A stretch of 64,000 bases of DNA from Agromyces badenianii (GCF_003070885.1 NZ_CP028913.1:620001-684000); one strand, 5' to 3'. Counted from the stretch's first letter, positions 44,906 to 53,877 are shown. Notes: generated by a model not told the origin, from the sequence alone. Program-made: numbers and translations.

Positions 44906-45763
44906 TTGGCTCGATTCTCCCGGCGTCGTCTCACCAGAAACCACGCTCGCGGGGCTGCTACGAAGGCGATCATCGCCGCGAAGGCGCCCGTTTCCCCACG
45001 CATCGCCCAGCCCGACGCGGCAGCTCGCGTCACCGCACCGCTGCCGTCGTCTCGGCGTCTGCGTCGCGGCCCGCTCGCGAACGTGCTCGTCATGACGGTC
45101 GCCGCCGGCATCGTCGGCACCCTGGCGATCCCCGCCTACGCGTTCGCGCCGGGTTCGGCCGGTCCGCAGTTCGCCCAGACCGACGTGACGAAGCTCACCA
45201 AGGCCGAGGCGCAGTCCGTCGAGGTGACCGACGACGTCATCGCGGCGCCGGTGACGAAAGACGGCTACGCCGCCGTCACGGGCGCCGAGATCAACGCCGC
45301 TGCCGAGGCTGCCGCTGAGGCCGAGGCGGCCCGAGTCGCCGCCGAGTCCGCGATGACCTCGTACGCCGCCTCGTACTCGGGGCCGTCGGTCGGCGACTTC
45401 CTCGCGAACCCGCCGTACCCGAACTTCGACCTCGCGAGCGTCTACGGCGTCGCCACGCAGTACATCGGCACACCGTACGTCTACGGCGGCGCCACTCCGG
45501 CCGGTTTCGACTGCTCCGGCTTCGTGATGTACGTCTACGCGCAGTTCGGCGTGGGCATGCCGCACTCCTCGGCGGGTCAGGGAGCCATGGGCACCCGCAT
45601 CTCCGAGGCCGACGCGCAGCCCGGCGACCTCGTCATCATGCCCGGCCACGACGGCTTCTACGCAGGCAACGGCATGATCCTGCACGCGCCCTACGAAGGG
45701 GCATCCGTTCGCGTGCAGCCCATCTGGACGAGCGACTACTACATCGTGCGCATCGGCATCTGA
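44906..45763 (+). CDS. Secreted C40 (NlpC/P60) peptidoglycan hydrolase
   Basis: A 285-residue exported protein. TTG 44906 follows CGGAGGTACACATC. A basic N-terminus leads to a hydrophobic segment (VLVMTVAAGIVGTLAIPAYAF) acting as signal or anchor. Next comes a linker, LTKAEAQSVEV and an Ala/Glu helix. The C-terminal NlpC/P60 domain has the catalytic Cys in GFDCSGFVMYVY, His in MPGHDGFY and the third polar site at ILHAP. It cleaves D-glutamyl-mDAP/DL-endopeptide bonds in cell wall. The linker is shared with the 46756 protein. Confidence 0.87.
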   Translation: MARFSRRRLTRNHARGAATKAIIAAKAPVSPRIAQPDAAARVTAPLPSSRRLRRGPLANVLVMTVAAGIVGTLAIPAYAFAPGSAGPQFAQTDVTKLTKAEAQSVEVTDDVIAAPVTKDGYAAVTGAEINAAAEAAAEAEAARVAAESAMTSYAASYSGPSVGDFLANPPYPNFDLASVYGVATQYIGTPYVYGGATPAGFDCSGFVMYVYAQFGVGMPHSSAGQGAMGTRISEADAQPGDLVIMPGHDGFYAGNGMILHAPYEGASVRVQPIWTSDYYIVRIGI

Positions 45764-45791
45764 TCGGTGAACATCGCGTAACACAAGACGT

Positions 45792-45830
45792 GAATGGCGC
45801 GCCGGAAGTTCCCGGCGCGCCATTCGTGTT
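45792..45830 (+). terminator. Intrinsic terminator after C40 gene
   Basis: A perfect 14-base stem, GAATGGCGCGCCGG and its complement, with a 6-base loop AAGTTC (45792-45825), followed by GTGTT. It lies 29 bases past the C40 stop codon. Confidence 0.85.
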
Positions 45831-45835
45831 CTAAC

Positions 45836-46011
45836 CTGAGACCCTGACGATCCGAGAAACCGGGCAGGGGAAGCCGATGGTCAAGTCGCGCAGCATCCAT
45901 TCCACGGGTGCGCGCGCGCTCTTCGATCAACGGCGCAGCAGTCAATCGAGCACGAACCGGGCGAACGCTCCGACGGGCACTGTCATCACGACGGTGCCCG
46001 TTCTCTGTTTT
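45836..46011 (+). ncRNA. Candidate small RNA or attenuator leader between two terminators
   Basis: The stretch has no convincing gene but is bounded by a strong terminator before it (45825) and a second, T-tailed terminator at its end (46011). A transcript starting near 45840 would end there, giving about 170 nt, or read through into the HNH gene. It carries CGAGAAACC, similar to the CGAGAAGCCA motif in the leaders at 44775 and 46694. Identity is unknown. Confidence 0.35.
45973..46011 (+). terminator. Intrinsic terminator upstream of HNH gene
   Basis: Stem ACGGGCAC / GTGCCCGT with a 13-base loop (45973-46001), followed by TCTCTGTTTT. It is a textbook hairpin plus T-rich tail that lies inside a 360-base intergenic region, with no recognisable gene ending there. 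Confidence 0.75.
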
Positions 46012-46123
46012 CCGGGCCTTTCGAGCCGACCGCCGATGCTGCCACTGCTCGCCCGGCACACGCTCGGACCGCCGATCCGTTCACGCGGCTGGAAGCCATC
46101 CAGCCCCGATCGAAAGGCACTCC

Positions 46124-46621
46124 ATGCGCACACTGGTGCTCAATGCGGGGTATGAGCCGCTCGCCGTCGTCTCGTTCAAGCGGGCGCTGCTCCTCGTCAT
46201 GAATCAGAAGGCCACCGTCATCCGGCACGACGAGGGCAACCCGGTGTGCGCGGCCAGCGGGTCGTGGCAACGGCCGAGCGTCATCCTCCTCACGCGGTAC
46301 GTTCGCGCCCCGCACCTGAGCCAGGCGCCAGTGAGCCGACGGGGCGTGCTTCGCCGCGACGATCACCAGTGCGCCTACTGCGGCCGTTCCGCAGCGACGA
46401 TCGACCATGTCCTGCCGCGTTCTCGCGGCGGCCGCGACACGTGGGAGAACCTCGTCGCCTGCTGCCTGCGATGCAACAACACGAAGAGCGACCGCACGCC
46501 GGCCGAGATGGGCTGGGAGCTGCGCTTCACGCCGGGCCGCCCGAACGGGCGCAACTGGGTGGTGCGCGGTTTCGAGCGGCCGCTGCCGCAGTGGGACGAG
46601 TACCTGGCGACCGCCGCCTAA
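46124..46621 (+). CDS. HNH endonuclease
   Basis: A 165-residue protein. Landmarks are VLNAGYEPLAVVSFKRALL near the start and the HNH core CAYCGRSAATIDHVLP, RSRGGRDTWENLVACC, LRCNNTKSDRTP, with two CxxC pairs that bind structural zinc. The GAAAGG site precedes ATG 46124. Such genes are core in Actinobacteria and their target is unknown; no methylase is near, so a restriction role is unlikely. The 112 bases before it, after the terminator at 46011, show no other feature. Confidence 0.88.
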   Translation: MRTLVLNAGYEPLAVVSFKRALLLVMNQKATVIRHDEGNPVCAASGSWQRPSVILLTRYVRAPHLSQAPVSRRGVLRRDDHQCAYCGRSAATIDHVLPRSRGGRDTWENLVACCLRCNNTKSDRTPAEMGWELRFTPGRPNGRNWVVRGFERPLPQWDEYLATAA

Positions 46622-46659
46622 ACGAGTCGTGACAAGAGCCCGACCCGTGCCATAGGGTG

Positions 46660-46755
46660 GTACGAGTCGGGCGCCCCCAGAGTCGCCGACACCCGAGAAG
46701 CCACTCCGTTCCGGGCTGCACTGCGGCCTTCGAGCGGTGCCCGGAGGTTCAGCTG
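46660..46755 (+). promoter_or_regulatory. Leader of CHAP protein gene
   Basis: The promoter seems to be TGACAA at 46630 with ATAGGGT at 46652, placing the transcript start near 46660. The leader contains GAGTCGCCG and CGAGAAGCCA (46694-46703), as in the C40 leader, then a stem GGGCTGCACTGC / GCGGTGCCC just before CGGAGG and TTG 46756. Confidence 0.4.
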
Positions 46756-47724
46756 TTGAACGGTGACGAGACGAACGACGCAGACGATCGCCCGCGCTCC
46801 ACGCGTCGTTCAGCTGACCGAGGTCGAGCGCGTCGAAGCGCCGCTCCGGCGCCGAGGCGGTTGAAGACGGGCAAGGGTCGAGCGGGAGCCGCGCCCTCCG
46901 CCGCCATCGATGCGCACGCCGTCGATGCCCATGCCGTCGATGCCCCTGCCGACATCGCGAAGGCAGTGGCGCGCGCTCCGCGCACCACCACGCGCCGCAA
47001 CAGCCCGATGCGCGTCTTCGCGACCGTGATCGTCGTGCCGGCGATCGTCGGCACCGTTGCGCTGCCGGCCTACGCGTTCATGCCGGGCGGCGAGACGTTC
47101 GGGGCATCCGGTGCCTTCAGTCTCAGCAAGGCCGAGGCGCAGGACGTCGAGGTCTCCTCGCTCGCGAGCGGTGCCCCGCTGTCGAACGATGCCTACTCCG
47201 TCGAGACCAAGGCCGACATCGAAGCGGCCCGTCTCGATCAGGAGTCCAGGGACAAGGCGGCCTGGGCTGCGAACCTCGCCTCACGCGGTTCGGGAAGCTA
47301 CGCCGTCTACACGGTCAAGGCCGAGGGCGACGACTACCCTTGGTGGGACCAGACGCCCGATGACTACGGCGGAGGGCTCTCGCCGCTGCGCTACTACTTC
47401 CGCGAGTGCGTCGACTTCGTCGCCTGGCGCTTGAACCGTGATGCGGGCGTGACGAGCGCGCCGTGGCGCTGGGACTGGGGCAACCTCGCGTCGGGCAGTG
47501 CGTACGCCTGGGCCGACGCCTGGGCGAGTCGCGGCTGGCCGACCTCGAGCGAGCCGGTCGTCGGCGCTGTCGCCTGGTTCCCCTACAACCACGTGGCCTA
47601 CGTGCAGTCGATCAACAGCGACGGCACCGTGAACATCGAGGAGTACAACCAGAACTCCGACCACTCGTACCACCGCCGCACCATCCCGGCCGGTGATGCG
47701 TTGTACCTCTACCCACCCGGCTGA
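46756..47724 (+). CDS. Secreted CHAP-domain peptidoglycan hydrolase
   Basis: A 322-residue exported protein. TTG 46756 follows CGGAGGTTCAGCTG. A long Arg/Ala-rich cytoplasmic region (residues 1-100, with repeated DAHAVDA) precedes a hydrophobic segment (VFATVIVVPAIVGTVALPAY). The linker LSKAEAQDVEVSS is like the C40 protein at 44906. The C-terminal CHAP domain has the catalytic Cys in ECVDFVAWRLN, His in YNHVAYVQ and Glu in NIEEYN. It likely cuts amide or peptide bonds in peptidoglycan. Confidence 0.87.
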   Translation: MNGDETNDADDRPRSTRRSADRGRARRSAAPAPRRLKTGKGRAGAAPSAAIDAHAVDAHAVDAPADIAKAVARAPRTTTRRNSPMRVFATVIVVPAIVGTVALPAYAFMPGGETFGASGAFSLSKAEAQDVEVSSLASGAPLSNDAYSVETKADIEAARLDQESRDKAAWAANLASRGSGSYAVYTVKAEGDDYPWWDQTPDDYGGGLSPLRYYFRECVDFVAWRLNRDAGVTSAPWRWDWGNLASGSAYAWADAWASRGWPTSSEPVVGAVAWFPYNHVAYVQSINSDGTVNIEEYNQNSDHSYHRRTIPAGDALYLYPPG

Positions 47725-47749
47725 GTCGTGTACTCACCCGGCTGAGTCG
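47714..47749. repeat. 21-base duplication across the CHAP stop
   Basis: CACCCGGCTGAGTCG occurs at 47714 and again at 47735, separated by six bases. The first copy contains the CHAP stop codon TGA (47722-47724). Confidence 0.8.
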
Positions 47750-47773
47750 CCGGTCGCGGTCGCGCGGTGCTGC

Positions 47774-48814
47774 TCAGACCCGCGCGAGGCAGGCGGGCGC
47801 CGGGGTTTCGACGACGCCCACGACCTCGGTCGGCACGCCGTCGGGGTCGAGCGCGACGACGGCGATCGAGTCGGAGCCCTGATCGGCGACGAGCGCGAAC
47901 CGCTCGTCGTGCGTCACCTCGAGGTCGCGCGGGTGCCGCCCGCCGGTCGGGACGGTGGCCACGAGTTCGAGCGTGCGGGCCTCAGCGTCGAGGCGCAGGC
48001 CGCGCAGGGCCTCGGCGTCGCGATCGCCGATGAGCACGATGCCGCCCTGCGTCAGGCGGATCGCGGAGCAGCCGAGGCCGCGCGGCTCGACGTCGTCGCC
48101 GATGGAGAACCAGGCCACTTCGCGCCCCTCGGCCAGGTCGATGACGCTCGCGGTGCGGTCGAGCTCGTTCGCCGTGATCGCGAGGTCTCCGGCGATCACG
48201 AGGTGACGGGGACCGGCGCCGGCGTGCATCGCGATGTCGGCCGCATCATCGTGCGCGAGGGTCGCGGGCAGGCCATCGAGGGCGAGCACCCGAATGCGGT
48301 CGGCGCCGAGGTCGGGCACGAGCAGCCGGTGTCTCGCCGAGTCGACGACGGCCTGGTGCGGGTGCGAGGACTCCTGCCGCTCGTGGTTCGGACCGGTGCC
48401 CGTGAAGTCGGCCGCGAGCACGACGTCGGCTGCGGCATCCGGGCCGGATCGGTGCACTGAGAGCCGAGCGCCCGAGTAGTTCGCGGCGAAGATGAGCTCG
48501 CCCGCTTCGTCGAAGGCGAGATGACACGGGTCGGCCGCGCCGGTGACGCCCGGTCGGCCGAACGGTGCGACGGTGTCGCCTTCGAGGGTCCACGTGGAGA
48601 CGAGACCGTCGGTGAGCTCGTGCACGATGCCGAGCAGGCCGCTTGCGGGGGAGATCGCGAGGAACATCGGGTTCGGTCCGACGTCGACCGGCTCGCCGAG
48701 CGCGACCGTGCCGTCGGCGGCGACATCCAGGGGGCGGATGCCTCGCGCCACCGATCCCAGAGCGCCCGTCGTCGACGCGCCCACCCAGAACCTCGTGCCC
48801 GTCGACTCGCTCAT
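47774..48814 (-). CDS. Lactonase family beta-propeller protein
   Basis: A 346-residue seven-bladed propeller of the 6-phosphogluconolactonase-like (YbhE) family. The repeating blade phrase includes NPMFLAISP, CHLAFDEAGELIFAANY, GTGPNHERQESSHPHQAV and PRHLVIAGDLAITANE. The last one matches the family's metal-free lactonase-like pattern. It could hydrolyse 6-phosphogluconolactone in the oxidative pentose phosphate pathway, but paralogues with other lactones exist. Start ATG 48814. Confidence 0.8.
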   Translation of the reverse strand: MSESTGTRFWVGASTTGALGSVARGIRPLDVAADGTVALGEPVDVGPNPMFLAISPASGLLGIVHELTDGLVSTWTLEGDTVAPFGRPGVTGAADPCHLAFDEAGELIFAANYSGARLSVHRSGPDAAADVVLAADFTGTGPNHERQESSHPHQAVVDSARHRLLVPDLGADRIRVLALDGLPATLAHDDAADIAMHAGAGPRHLVIAGDLAITANELDRTASVIDLAEGREVAWFSIGDDVEPRGLGCSAIRLTQGGIVLIGDRDAEALRGLRLDAEARTLELVATVPTGGRHPRDLEVTHDERFALVADQGSDSIAVVALDPDGVPTEVVGVVETPAPACLARV

Positions 48815-48947
48815 GCCGCCCCGTTCTGCGGCCGTGCCGCGGTTCGTCGTGGCGCACGTGCGCCGCAGAATACGCTACCGCGAGCCGGTACAGATGGGAG
48901 CCTCGAAGTACAGCGGCGACTATCGCAGGACGTAGACTCTTACGGCC

Positions 48948-49019
48948 GCCCCCGTAACTCAGGGGATAGAGTGCCGACCTCCTAAGTCGGAAGCGCAGGT
49001 TCGAATCCTGCCGGGGGCA
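48948..49019 (+). tRNA. tRNA-Arg, anticodon CCU
   Basis: The 72-base cloverleaf is clear. Acceptor GCCCCCG pairs with CGGGGGC; the anticodon stem CCGAC/GTCGG holds the loop CTCCTAA, giving anticodon CCT (reads AGG); the T arm is GCAGG-TTCGAAT-CCTGC. The discriminator is A at 49019, and no CCA is encoded. TAGACT at 48934 may be the -10 element. Confidence 0.97.
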
Positions 49020-49096
49020 CCGTGATCTGCGAGTGAACGCGCGCCGCCGACGTCATCTGCGCGGCGAAGACGACGGTCGCGACGATGCCGAGCGGC

Positions 49097-52000
49097 TCAC
49101 CCGTCGAGCAGGCCCCGGATGTCGTCGGCCGTGAGGGACTCGCTGAAGAGCTCGCCGTCGTCCATGAGGGAGGAGACGAGCTTCGCCTTGCGCGCCTTCA
49201 GTGCCATGACCTTCTCTTCGATCGTGCCCTCGGCGACCATGCGGTAGACGTTGACCGATTTGGACTGCCCGATGCGGTGCGCCCGGTCGACGGCCTGGGC
49301 TTCGCTCGCGGGGTTCCACCACGGGTCGAGGAGGAAGACGTAGTCGGCCTCGGTGAGGTTCAGGCCGAAGCCGCCCGCCTTCAGGCTGATCAGGAAGACC
49401 GGCGCGTCGCCCTCGCGGAACGTTCCGATGACCTCGGCCCGCCGCGTCGTCGATCCGTCGAGGTACGCGTACGGCACCCCCGCGGCCTCGAGCCGGGCGG
49501 CGGCCAGTTTCAGGAACGAGGTGAACTGGCTGAAGACGAGCGCCCGATGCCCTTCGGCGACCACTTCGTCGAGTTGATCGAAGAGCGCGTCGAGTTTCGC
49601 CGACGGCACCTCGGCGTACTGGTCGGCGTCGATGAGCCCGGCGTGCAGGCTCAGCATGCGCAGCAGGGTGAGCGAACGGAACACGGTGAACCGGTTGCGG
49701 TCGAGATCGTCGATGAGGCCGAGCAGCTTCTGGCGCTCGAGCTGCAGGAAGGCGTCGTAGATGCGCTGGTGCTCGGAGTCGAGCTGAACGGTCAGCACCT
49801 GCTCCTGCTTCGGCGGCAGCTCGGGCGCCACGACCTCCTTCGTGCGGCGCAGCATGAAGGGGCGGATGCGGCGGCGCAGCGTCGCGAGCCGCTCGGCGTT
49901 GTGGTCGTTCTCGATCGGCCGGGCGAATCGCTCGGCGAACCCCCGGCCCGAGGGGAACAGCCCCGGAGCGACGATCTTCAGCAGCGCCCACAACTCCATG
50001 AGGTTGTTCTCGACGGGCGTTCCGGTGACGGCGAGGCGGAACGGCGCACGGATGTCGCGGGCCGCGGCGTTCGCCTTCGATGACGCGTTCTTCACGAACT
50101 GCGCCTCGTCGAGCACGAGCCCGGCCCATTCGACGCCGGCGAACTCGGGGGCGTCGAGGCGGAGGATCGCGTAGCTCGTCACGATGATGTCGGCGCGCCC
50201 CGCGACATCCGCGAGTCGCGTGCGGCTGGCCGCTCGGGTGGCGGTCACCGATTCGACCCGCAGCCCCGGCACGAACCGCGCGGCCTCGCTCGCCCAGTTC
50301 GAGACGACGGAGGTCGGGGCGACGACGAGGAAGGGGCGACGCTCGGAGTCACCGGCGGTCTCGTGCGCGTGCGCGATGAGCGCGAGCGTCTGGGCGGTCT
50401 TGCCGAGGCCCATGTCGTCGGCGAGGATGCCGCCGAGCCCGTGCCGGTACAGGAACGCGAGCCAGCGGTAGCCCGCCAGCTGATAGGGGCGCAGCTCCAT
50501 CGCCAGCCCTGACGGCGGCGCGATCTCTTCGACGCGGTCGGCCGCGCGGAGGCCGGCGACGGTCTCACGCCAGGCCACCGCGGTCTCGGACTGGTCGGCG
50601 AGGTCTTCGAACTCCGCCCAGAGGCTCGTCTGGTAGCGGCTGATGCGCAGCCCGACCTCCCATTCGCGCAGTGACCCGGCCTCTTCGATGAGCTCGCGGA
50701 GCGGGTCGAACACGGGCTGCTTGAGCGACAGGTAGCTGCCGTCGATGAGCAGGAGCTTCGCTCGGCCCTTGGCGAGCGCGCTGAACAGGGGCCCGAACGG
50801 CACCCGCTTTCCTTCGACGGTCACGACGACGCCGAGGTCGAACCAGTCGGTGCGCTCGCTCTCGACGGTCGAGACGGTGAGCTTCGGCGCCTCGACGAGT
50901 TCGCGATACGCGGGCGGGTCGCCGATGACCTCCACCCGCAGCCGATCGAGCTCCTGCAGGCGGGCGAGCAACCGGGCCGTGAACTCGGCACTCGCGAGGC
51001 CCCGGAGCGTCGCCTCCGCGCGCAGCTTCGGTTCCGTGCCGGGCATCACCGCGGGCAGCCCGGCCGGGTCGTCGGCGAGCAGGGCGGCAGCGGATGCCGC
51101 GACGAGCCGCTCGCGCTCGGGATCGTGGAACTCGGCGTCGGGCGAGTCGAGCGCGAAGCGGCGCCCGCCGTCGGCCTCCCACTCCCACTCGAGGCGCAGC
51201 ACATGGTGGGGCTCGTGATGCATCGTGACGACGAGCGTCGCCGGCGGCAGCTCGGGCAGCGCGAAGCTGCTGTCGCCGCTCGTGAGTCGCAGCGAGCGTG
51301 CGATCGTGGCGTACTGCTCCTCGACGAAGGCCGCGACCTCGGTGGACGGCACCACGATCGGTGATCGACGTCGCACCGCTGCACGGCCGGCCGGAGTGAG
51401 CGGGGCGGCGAGCGGCGCGAGCGTGATCGTGCCGCGGGCGAAGTCGTACGCATAGACGCCGTGGTCGCCGATGAGCCGCACCTGCTCGGCCGAGTGCGCC
51501 GCCCCGCCGACGATGACCGACGGGGTGAGCACGAGGTCGGATTCGACGGGACCGGGCCTGCGGGCATCGAGCCCGATCACCGCGCCGCCCTCGATGCCGA
51601 TCGTGGCGCGCGACGTGGTGCCGACGAGGGCGATGCCGAGGCGGGGCGCCGCATCGAGCAGTGCCCAGAGGGTGCGGCTCTCGTATTCGTCGAGCGAGAT
51701 CCATGCGGAGCCGTACTCGGCGAACGCGGAGTGCCGGGTGCCCTTCAGCATCGAGAACTCGGCGAACCATCGGGCCTGCGCCGGATCAAACCCGCCGGCC
51801 CGGCCTTGGAAGCCGACGTTCTGCCAGGTGAGGTTCCCCTTGATCCAGCCGCCACGGGTGCCGCGGGTCACCGGGCGCACGGCGAGCCGGTCGACGGATG
51901 CCGCGGTCGAGGCCGGCTCGTCGCGCGCGGCCTGCCGTGCGCTGGCTCGACGGGCCACGCGCTCGCGCAGCTCGAACTGCAGCGCCAACGGCTTGCGCGC

Positions 52001-52438
52001 TGCCGTGGCATCCGCGTCGCCAGGCCCGTCGACGTTGCCGGCCAGAGCCGCCAACTCGCCTCGCCAACCGGCGACCGCCGCGCTCGCCGTATCGCGTGCC
52101 GCCGACTCGGCCTCTTCGGCGCGCTCACGTCGGTGCCGCTCGGCAGCCGCGAGCAGCGTCGCCGCGACATGCTTGCAATTGCGGCCGACGGGGCACGTGC
52201 ACGCCCCGGCGAGGATCGTGGCCCGCCCGGGCATGCCGAAGTCGAGCTTCACGTTCGAGCGGTACGGCTCGGGCGCGGTGCCGCGAACATCGGCGCTCAG
52301 CCGGAAGTGGGCCGGGTCCCACATGAGCGAGACGACGGCGCCGGCGCGCTCCGCCGTACGGCCCCTGCTGAGGTTCAGCGGACCGACGAACCTCGCGATC
52401 GCGAGCTCCTCCACGAACGGGTACGTGTCGACGGTCAT
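49097..52438 (-). CDS. SWIM-domain SNF2-family helicase
   Basis: 1113 residues. A SWIM zinc finger lies early (CTCPVGRNCKH, Cys80, Cys82, Cys88, His90). The C-terminal 450 residues form the Swi2/Snf2 motor: GILADDMGLGKTAQTLA (Walker A), LVLDEAQFVKN (DEAQ box), LAVTGTPVENN, and the second lobe with LVFSQFTSFLKLAAARL, YLDGSTTRRAEV and DRAHRIGQSKSVNVY. These ATPases move along duplex DNA without unwinding; the SWIM region could give DNA or protein specificity. Function in Actinobacteria is not defined. Start ATG 52438. Confidence 0.92.
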   Translation of the reverse strand: MTVDTYPFVEELAIARFVGPLNLSRGRTAERAGAVVSLMWDPAHFRLSADVRGTAPEPYRSNVKLDFGMPGRATILAGACTCPVGRNCKHVAATLLAAAERHRRERAEEAESAARDTASAAVAGWRGELAALAGNVDGPGDADATAARKPLALQFELRERVARRASARQAARDEPASTAASVDRLAVRPVTRGTRGGWIKGNLTWQNVGFQGRAGGFDPAQARWFAEFSMLKGTRHSAFAEYGSAWISLDEYESRTLWALLDAAPRLGIALVGTTSRATIGIEGGAVIGLDARRPGPVESDLVLTPSVIVGGAAHSAEQVRLIGDHGVYAYDFARGTITLAPLAAPLTPAGRAAVRRRSPIVVPSTEVAAFVEEQYATIARSLRLTSGDSSFALPELPPATLVVTMHHEPHHVLRLEWEWEADGGRRFALDSPDAEFHDPERERLVAASAAALLADDPAGLPAVMPGTEPKLRAEATLRGLASAEFTARLLARLQELDRLRVEVIGDPPAYRELVEAPKLTVSTVESERTDWFDLGVVVTVEGKRVPFGPLFSALAKGRAKLLLIDGSYLSLKQPVFDPLRELIEEAGSLREWEVGLRISRYQTSLWAEFEDLADQSETAVAWRETVAGLRAADRVEEIAPPSGLAMELRPYQLAGYRWLAFLYRHGLGGILADDMGLGKTAQTLALIAHAHETAGDSERRPFLVVAPTSVVSNWASEAARFVPGLRVESVTATRAASRTRLADVAGRADIIVTSYAILRLDAPEFAGVEWAGLVLDEAQFVKNASSKANAAARDIRAPFRLAVTGTPVENNLMELWALLKIVAPGLFPSGRGFAERFARPIENDHNAERLATLRRRIRPFMLRRTKEVVAPELPPKQEQVLTVQLDSEHQRIYDAFLQLERQKLLGLIDDLDRNRFTVFRSLTLLRMLSLHAGLIDADQYAEVPSAKLDALFDQLDEVVAEGHRALVFSQFTSFLKLAAARLEAAGVPYAYLDGSTTRRAEVIGTFREGDAPVFLISLKAGGFGLNLTEADYVFLLDPWWNPASEAQAVDRAHRIGQSKSVNVYRMVAEGTIEEKVMALKARKAKLVSSLMDDGELFSESLTADDIRGLLDG

Positions 52439-52546
52439 CCGTCAATCGTCGCACCCTGCGCCGACACGATCGCACACGTGACGGTCATGGCGGTGGCGGT
52501 GGCGGTGTCGCCGGGGGAGCGACCGGGTCGTACGGACGCGAGCGCG

Positions 52547-53242
52547 TCAGTCGCTCGCGCTGCCGGCCGGATGCGACTCGGCCGACGCACGGATGCGCGC
52601 GATGCGGCGCTCGGCCCACCGCCCGCTGAGCGGGCCGATGACGATGAGGAGCAACCAGGAGTAGCGCGCCCAGTCGGCGCCGAAGACGTAGGCGATCGGG
52701 ATGGAGGCGAGGAAGATCGCGGGCGTCGTCAGCGTGTCGACGAACTTGACGGTGTCGGCCCGGCGCGGGAGGGGATCGCGCAGCACCCCGTCGCGGCGCG
52801 CGATGAAGAAGACCGCGGCCTGGGCGAACACGGCCGCGCTGATGTTCACGGCGTACACCGAGACGGCGAGCGGCTGGTCGGCCGTCTCGGCGTCGCTGAT
52901 GCCCTGCGTCGAGAAGGGGATGAGCACGACGAAGGCGATCGCCACGAGGTTCGCGGTGATCACCGCGGGCGTGATCGCGCTGAAGCCCGCGACGATGCGG
53001 TGGTTGGCCCGCCAGAACACCGCGATCACGGCGAAGCTGATGCCGAAGCCGAGCAGCTGCCAACCGAGCCCGCTGTCGAAGAGGGTCGCGACGTTCGCCC
53101 AATCGGACGCCGGCGGGGGATCGATGTTCACGACGAGCAAGGTAAGTGCGATCGCGTAGACGGCGTCGAGGAAGGCGAACGTTCGTGCGAACTCGATGCT
53201 CTCGCGCTCGTACCGCCGCGCGTCGACGGTTGCCCTCGACAT
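52547..53242 (-). CDS. TMEM175-like membrane protein (DUF1211)
   Basis: A 231-residue protein with about six membrane helices. FAFLDAVYAIALTLLVVNI resembles the first-helix region of the TMEM175 family, which forms potassium channels, though the usual FSD appears as FLD. WRANHRIVAGF follows in helix 3. The C-terminus is basic. Start ATG 53242; the open frame upstream is a shadow. Channel function is inferred from family only. Confidence 0.75.
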   Translation of the reverse strand: MSRATVDARRYERESIEFARTFAFLDAVYAIALTLLVVNIDPPPASDWANVATLFDSGLGWQLLGFGISFAVIAVFWRANHRIVAGFSAITPAVITANLVAIAFVVLIPFSTQGISDAETADQPLAVSVYAVNISAAVFAQAAVFFIARRDGVLRDPLPRRADTVKFVDTLTTPAIFLASIPIAYVFGADWARYSWLLLIVIGPLSGRWAERRIARIRASAESHPAGSASD

Positions 53243-53315
53243 ACCGCGATTCTGCGCCACGGCCGACTGCGACGGCGTCCGACCCGCCGCAGGTCGCCGC
53301 CGCCGCGGAATCGCG

Positions 53316-53588
53316 TCAGTGCCAGTCGACCGAGTGCATCCAGCCGGCGATGTACGCGCGCTCGTTCTCACCGAGCCGCACACCGAGGCGCGGGCCGTGA
53401 CCCGGGTCGAGTTCGCAGAGTTCGAAGATGCGGCGCACGACGACGGCGCGAAGGGGCGCGTCGACGTTCTCCATCACTTCCATCTGCAGGGGACGTTCCA
53501 GCATCGGCCACCAGAGGCCGATCGGGGGGAGACCATGCATGCGCTGCGCGCTCGCGTCGTGTGCAGGGTCGTCGAGGACCGAGCTCAT
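53316..53588 (-). CDS. Hypothetical protein (90 aa)
   Basis: A 90-residue protein with short conserved-looking segments (PPIGLWWPMLERPL, AVVVRRIFELCEL, RAYIAGWMHSVDWH). No domain is recognised. Its ATG at 53588 overlaps the stop of the small acidic gene upstream (ATGA), so they are coupled. An Arg-rich open extension continues to 53852 but is a shadow of the acidic gene. Confidence 0.65.
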   Translation of the reverse strand: MSSVLDDPAHDASAQRMHGLPPIGLWWPMLERPLQMEVMENVDAPLRAVVVRRIFELCELDPGHGPRLGVRLGENERAYIAGWMHSVDWH

Positions 53589-53749
53589 TGCGCATCCTCC
53601 TCGAACGTGCGCCCCGTCTCGGGATCGCGCACGACCGACCGTTCGTCGGCGTCGGCGTCTTCCTCGGCGCGTTGGTGCTGTTCGGCCGCGTCGACGGCCT
53701 GATCGAGTTCGTCTCCCGGGCTCGAGACCGACGGGTCGTTGTCGCTCAT
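53585..53749 (-). CDS. Small acidic hypothetical protein (54 aa)
   Basis: 54 residues, rich in Asp and Glu (DELDQAVDAAEQHQRAEED). GGAG sits eight bases before ATG 53749. No family recognised. It is coupled to the 90-residue gene by a 4-base overlap; LigC lies 128 bases upstream on the same strand with no terminator seen. Confidence 0.65.
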   Translation of the reverse strand: MSDNDPSVSSPGDELDQAVDAAEQHQRAEEDADADERSVVRDPETGRTFEEDAQ

Positions 53750-53877
53750 GGGTGTGCTCCTCGTTCGAATCGGCCGCAGCATCGGGGCCGGCATTATCGA
53801 ACATACGCGCGACCTCATCGCGCTGGAAGGGATTGACTTTCGCGTCGCGCATGCTAGCGAACGGCGGTGCGAAGGAC

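Noticed and set aside
45877..46155. 92-codon open frame starting ATG 45877
   Set aside because: It has a fair ribosome site, but the frame crosses the intrinsic terminator at 45973-46011 and overlaps the HNH start; the product (Ser/Arg/Pro-rich) looks non-coding.
44760..46755. c-di-AMP (ydaO-type) riboswitch in the leaders of the wall hydrolases
   Set aside because: The genes suit that riboswitch class, but I cannot find its conserved GGGGUGAAUC and CGUCAGCUAACCUCGUAGGC-type elements in the right order. A covariance search is needed before claiming it.
53316..53852. Longer start of the 90-residue gene (ATG 53852)
   Set aside because: The extra residues are Arg-rich antisense shadow of the small acidic gene, without a ribosome site; the ATGA coupling at 53588 is convincing.
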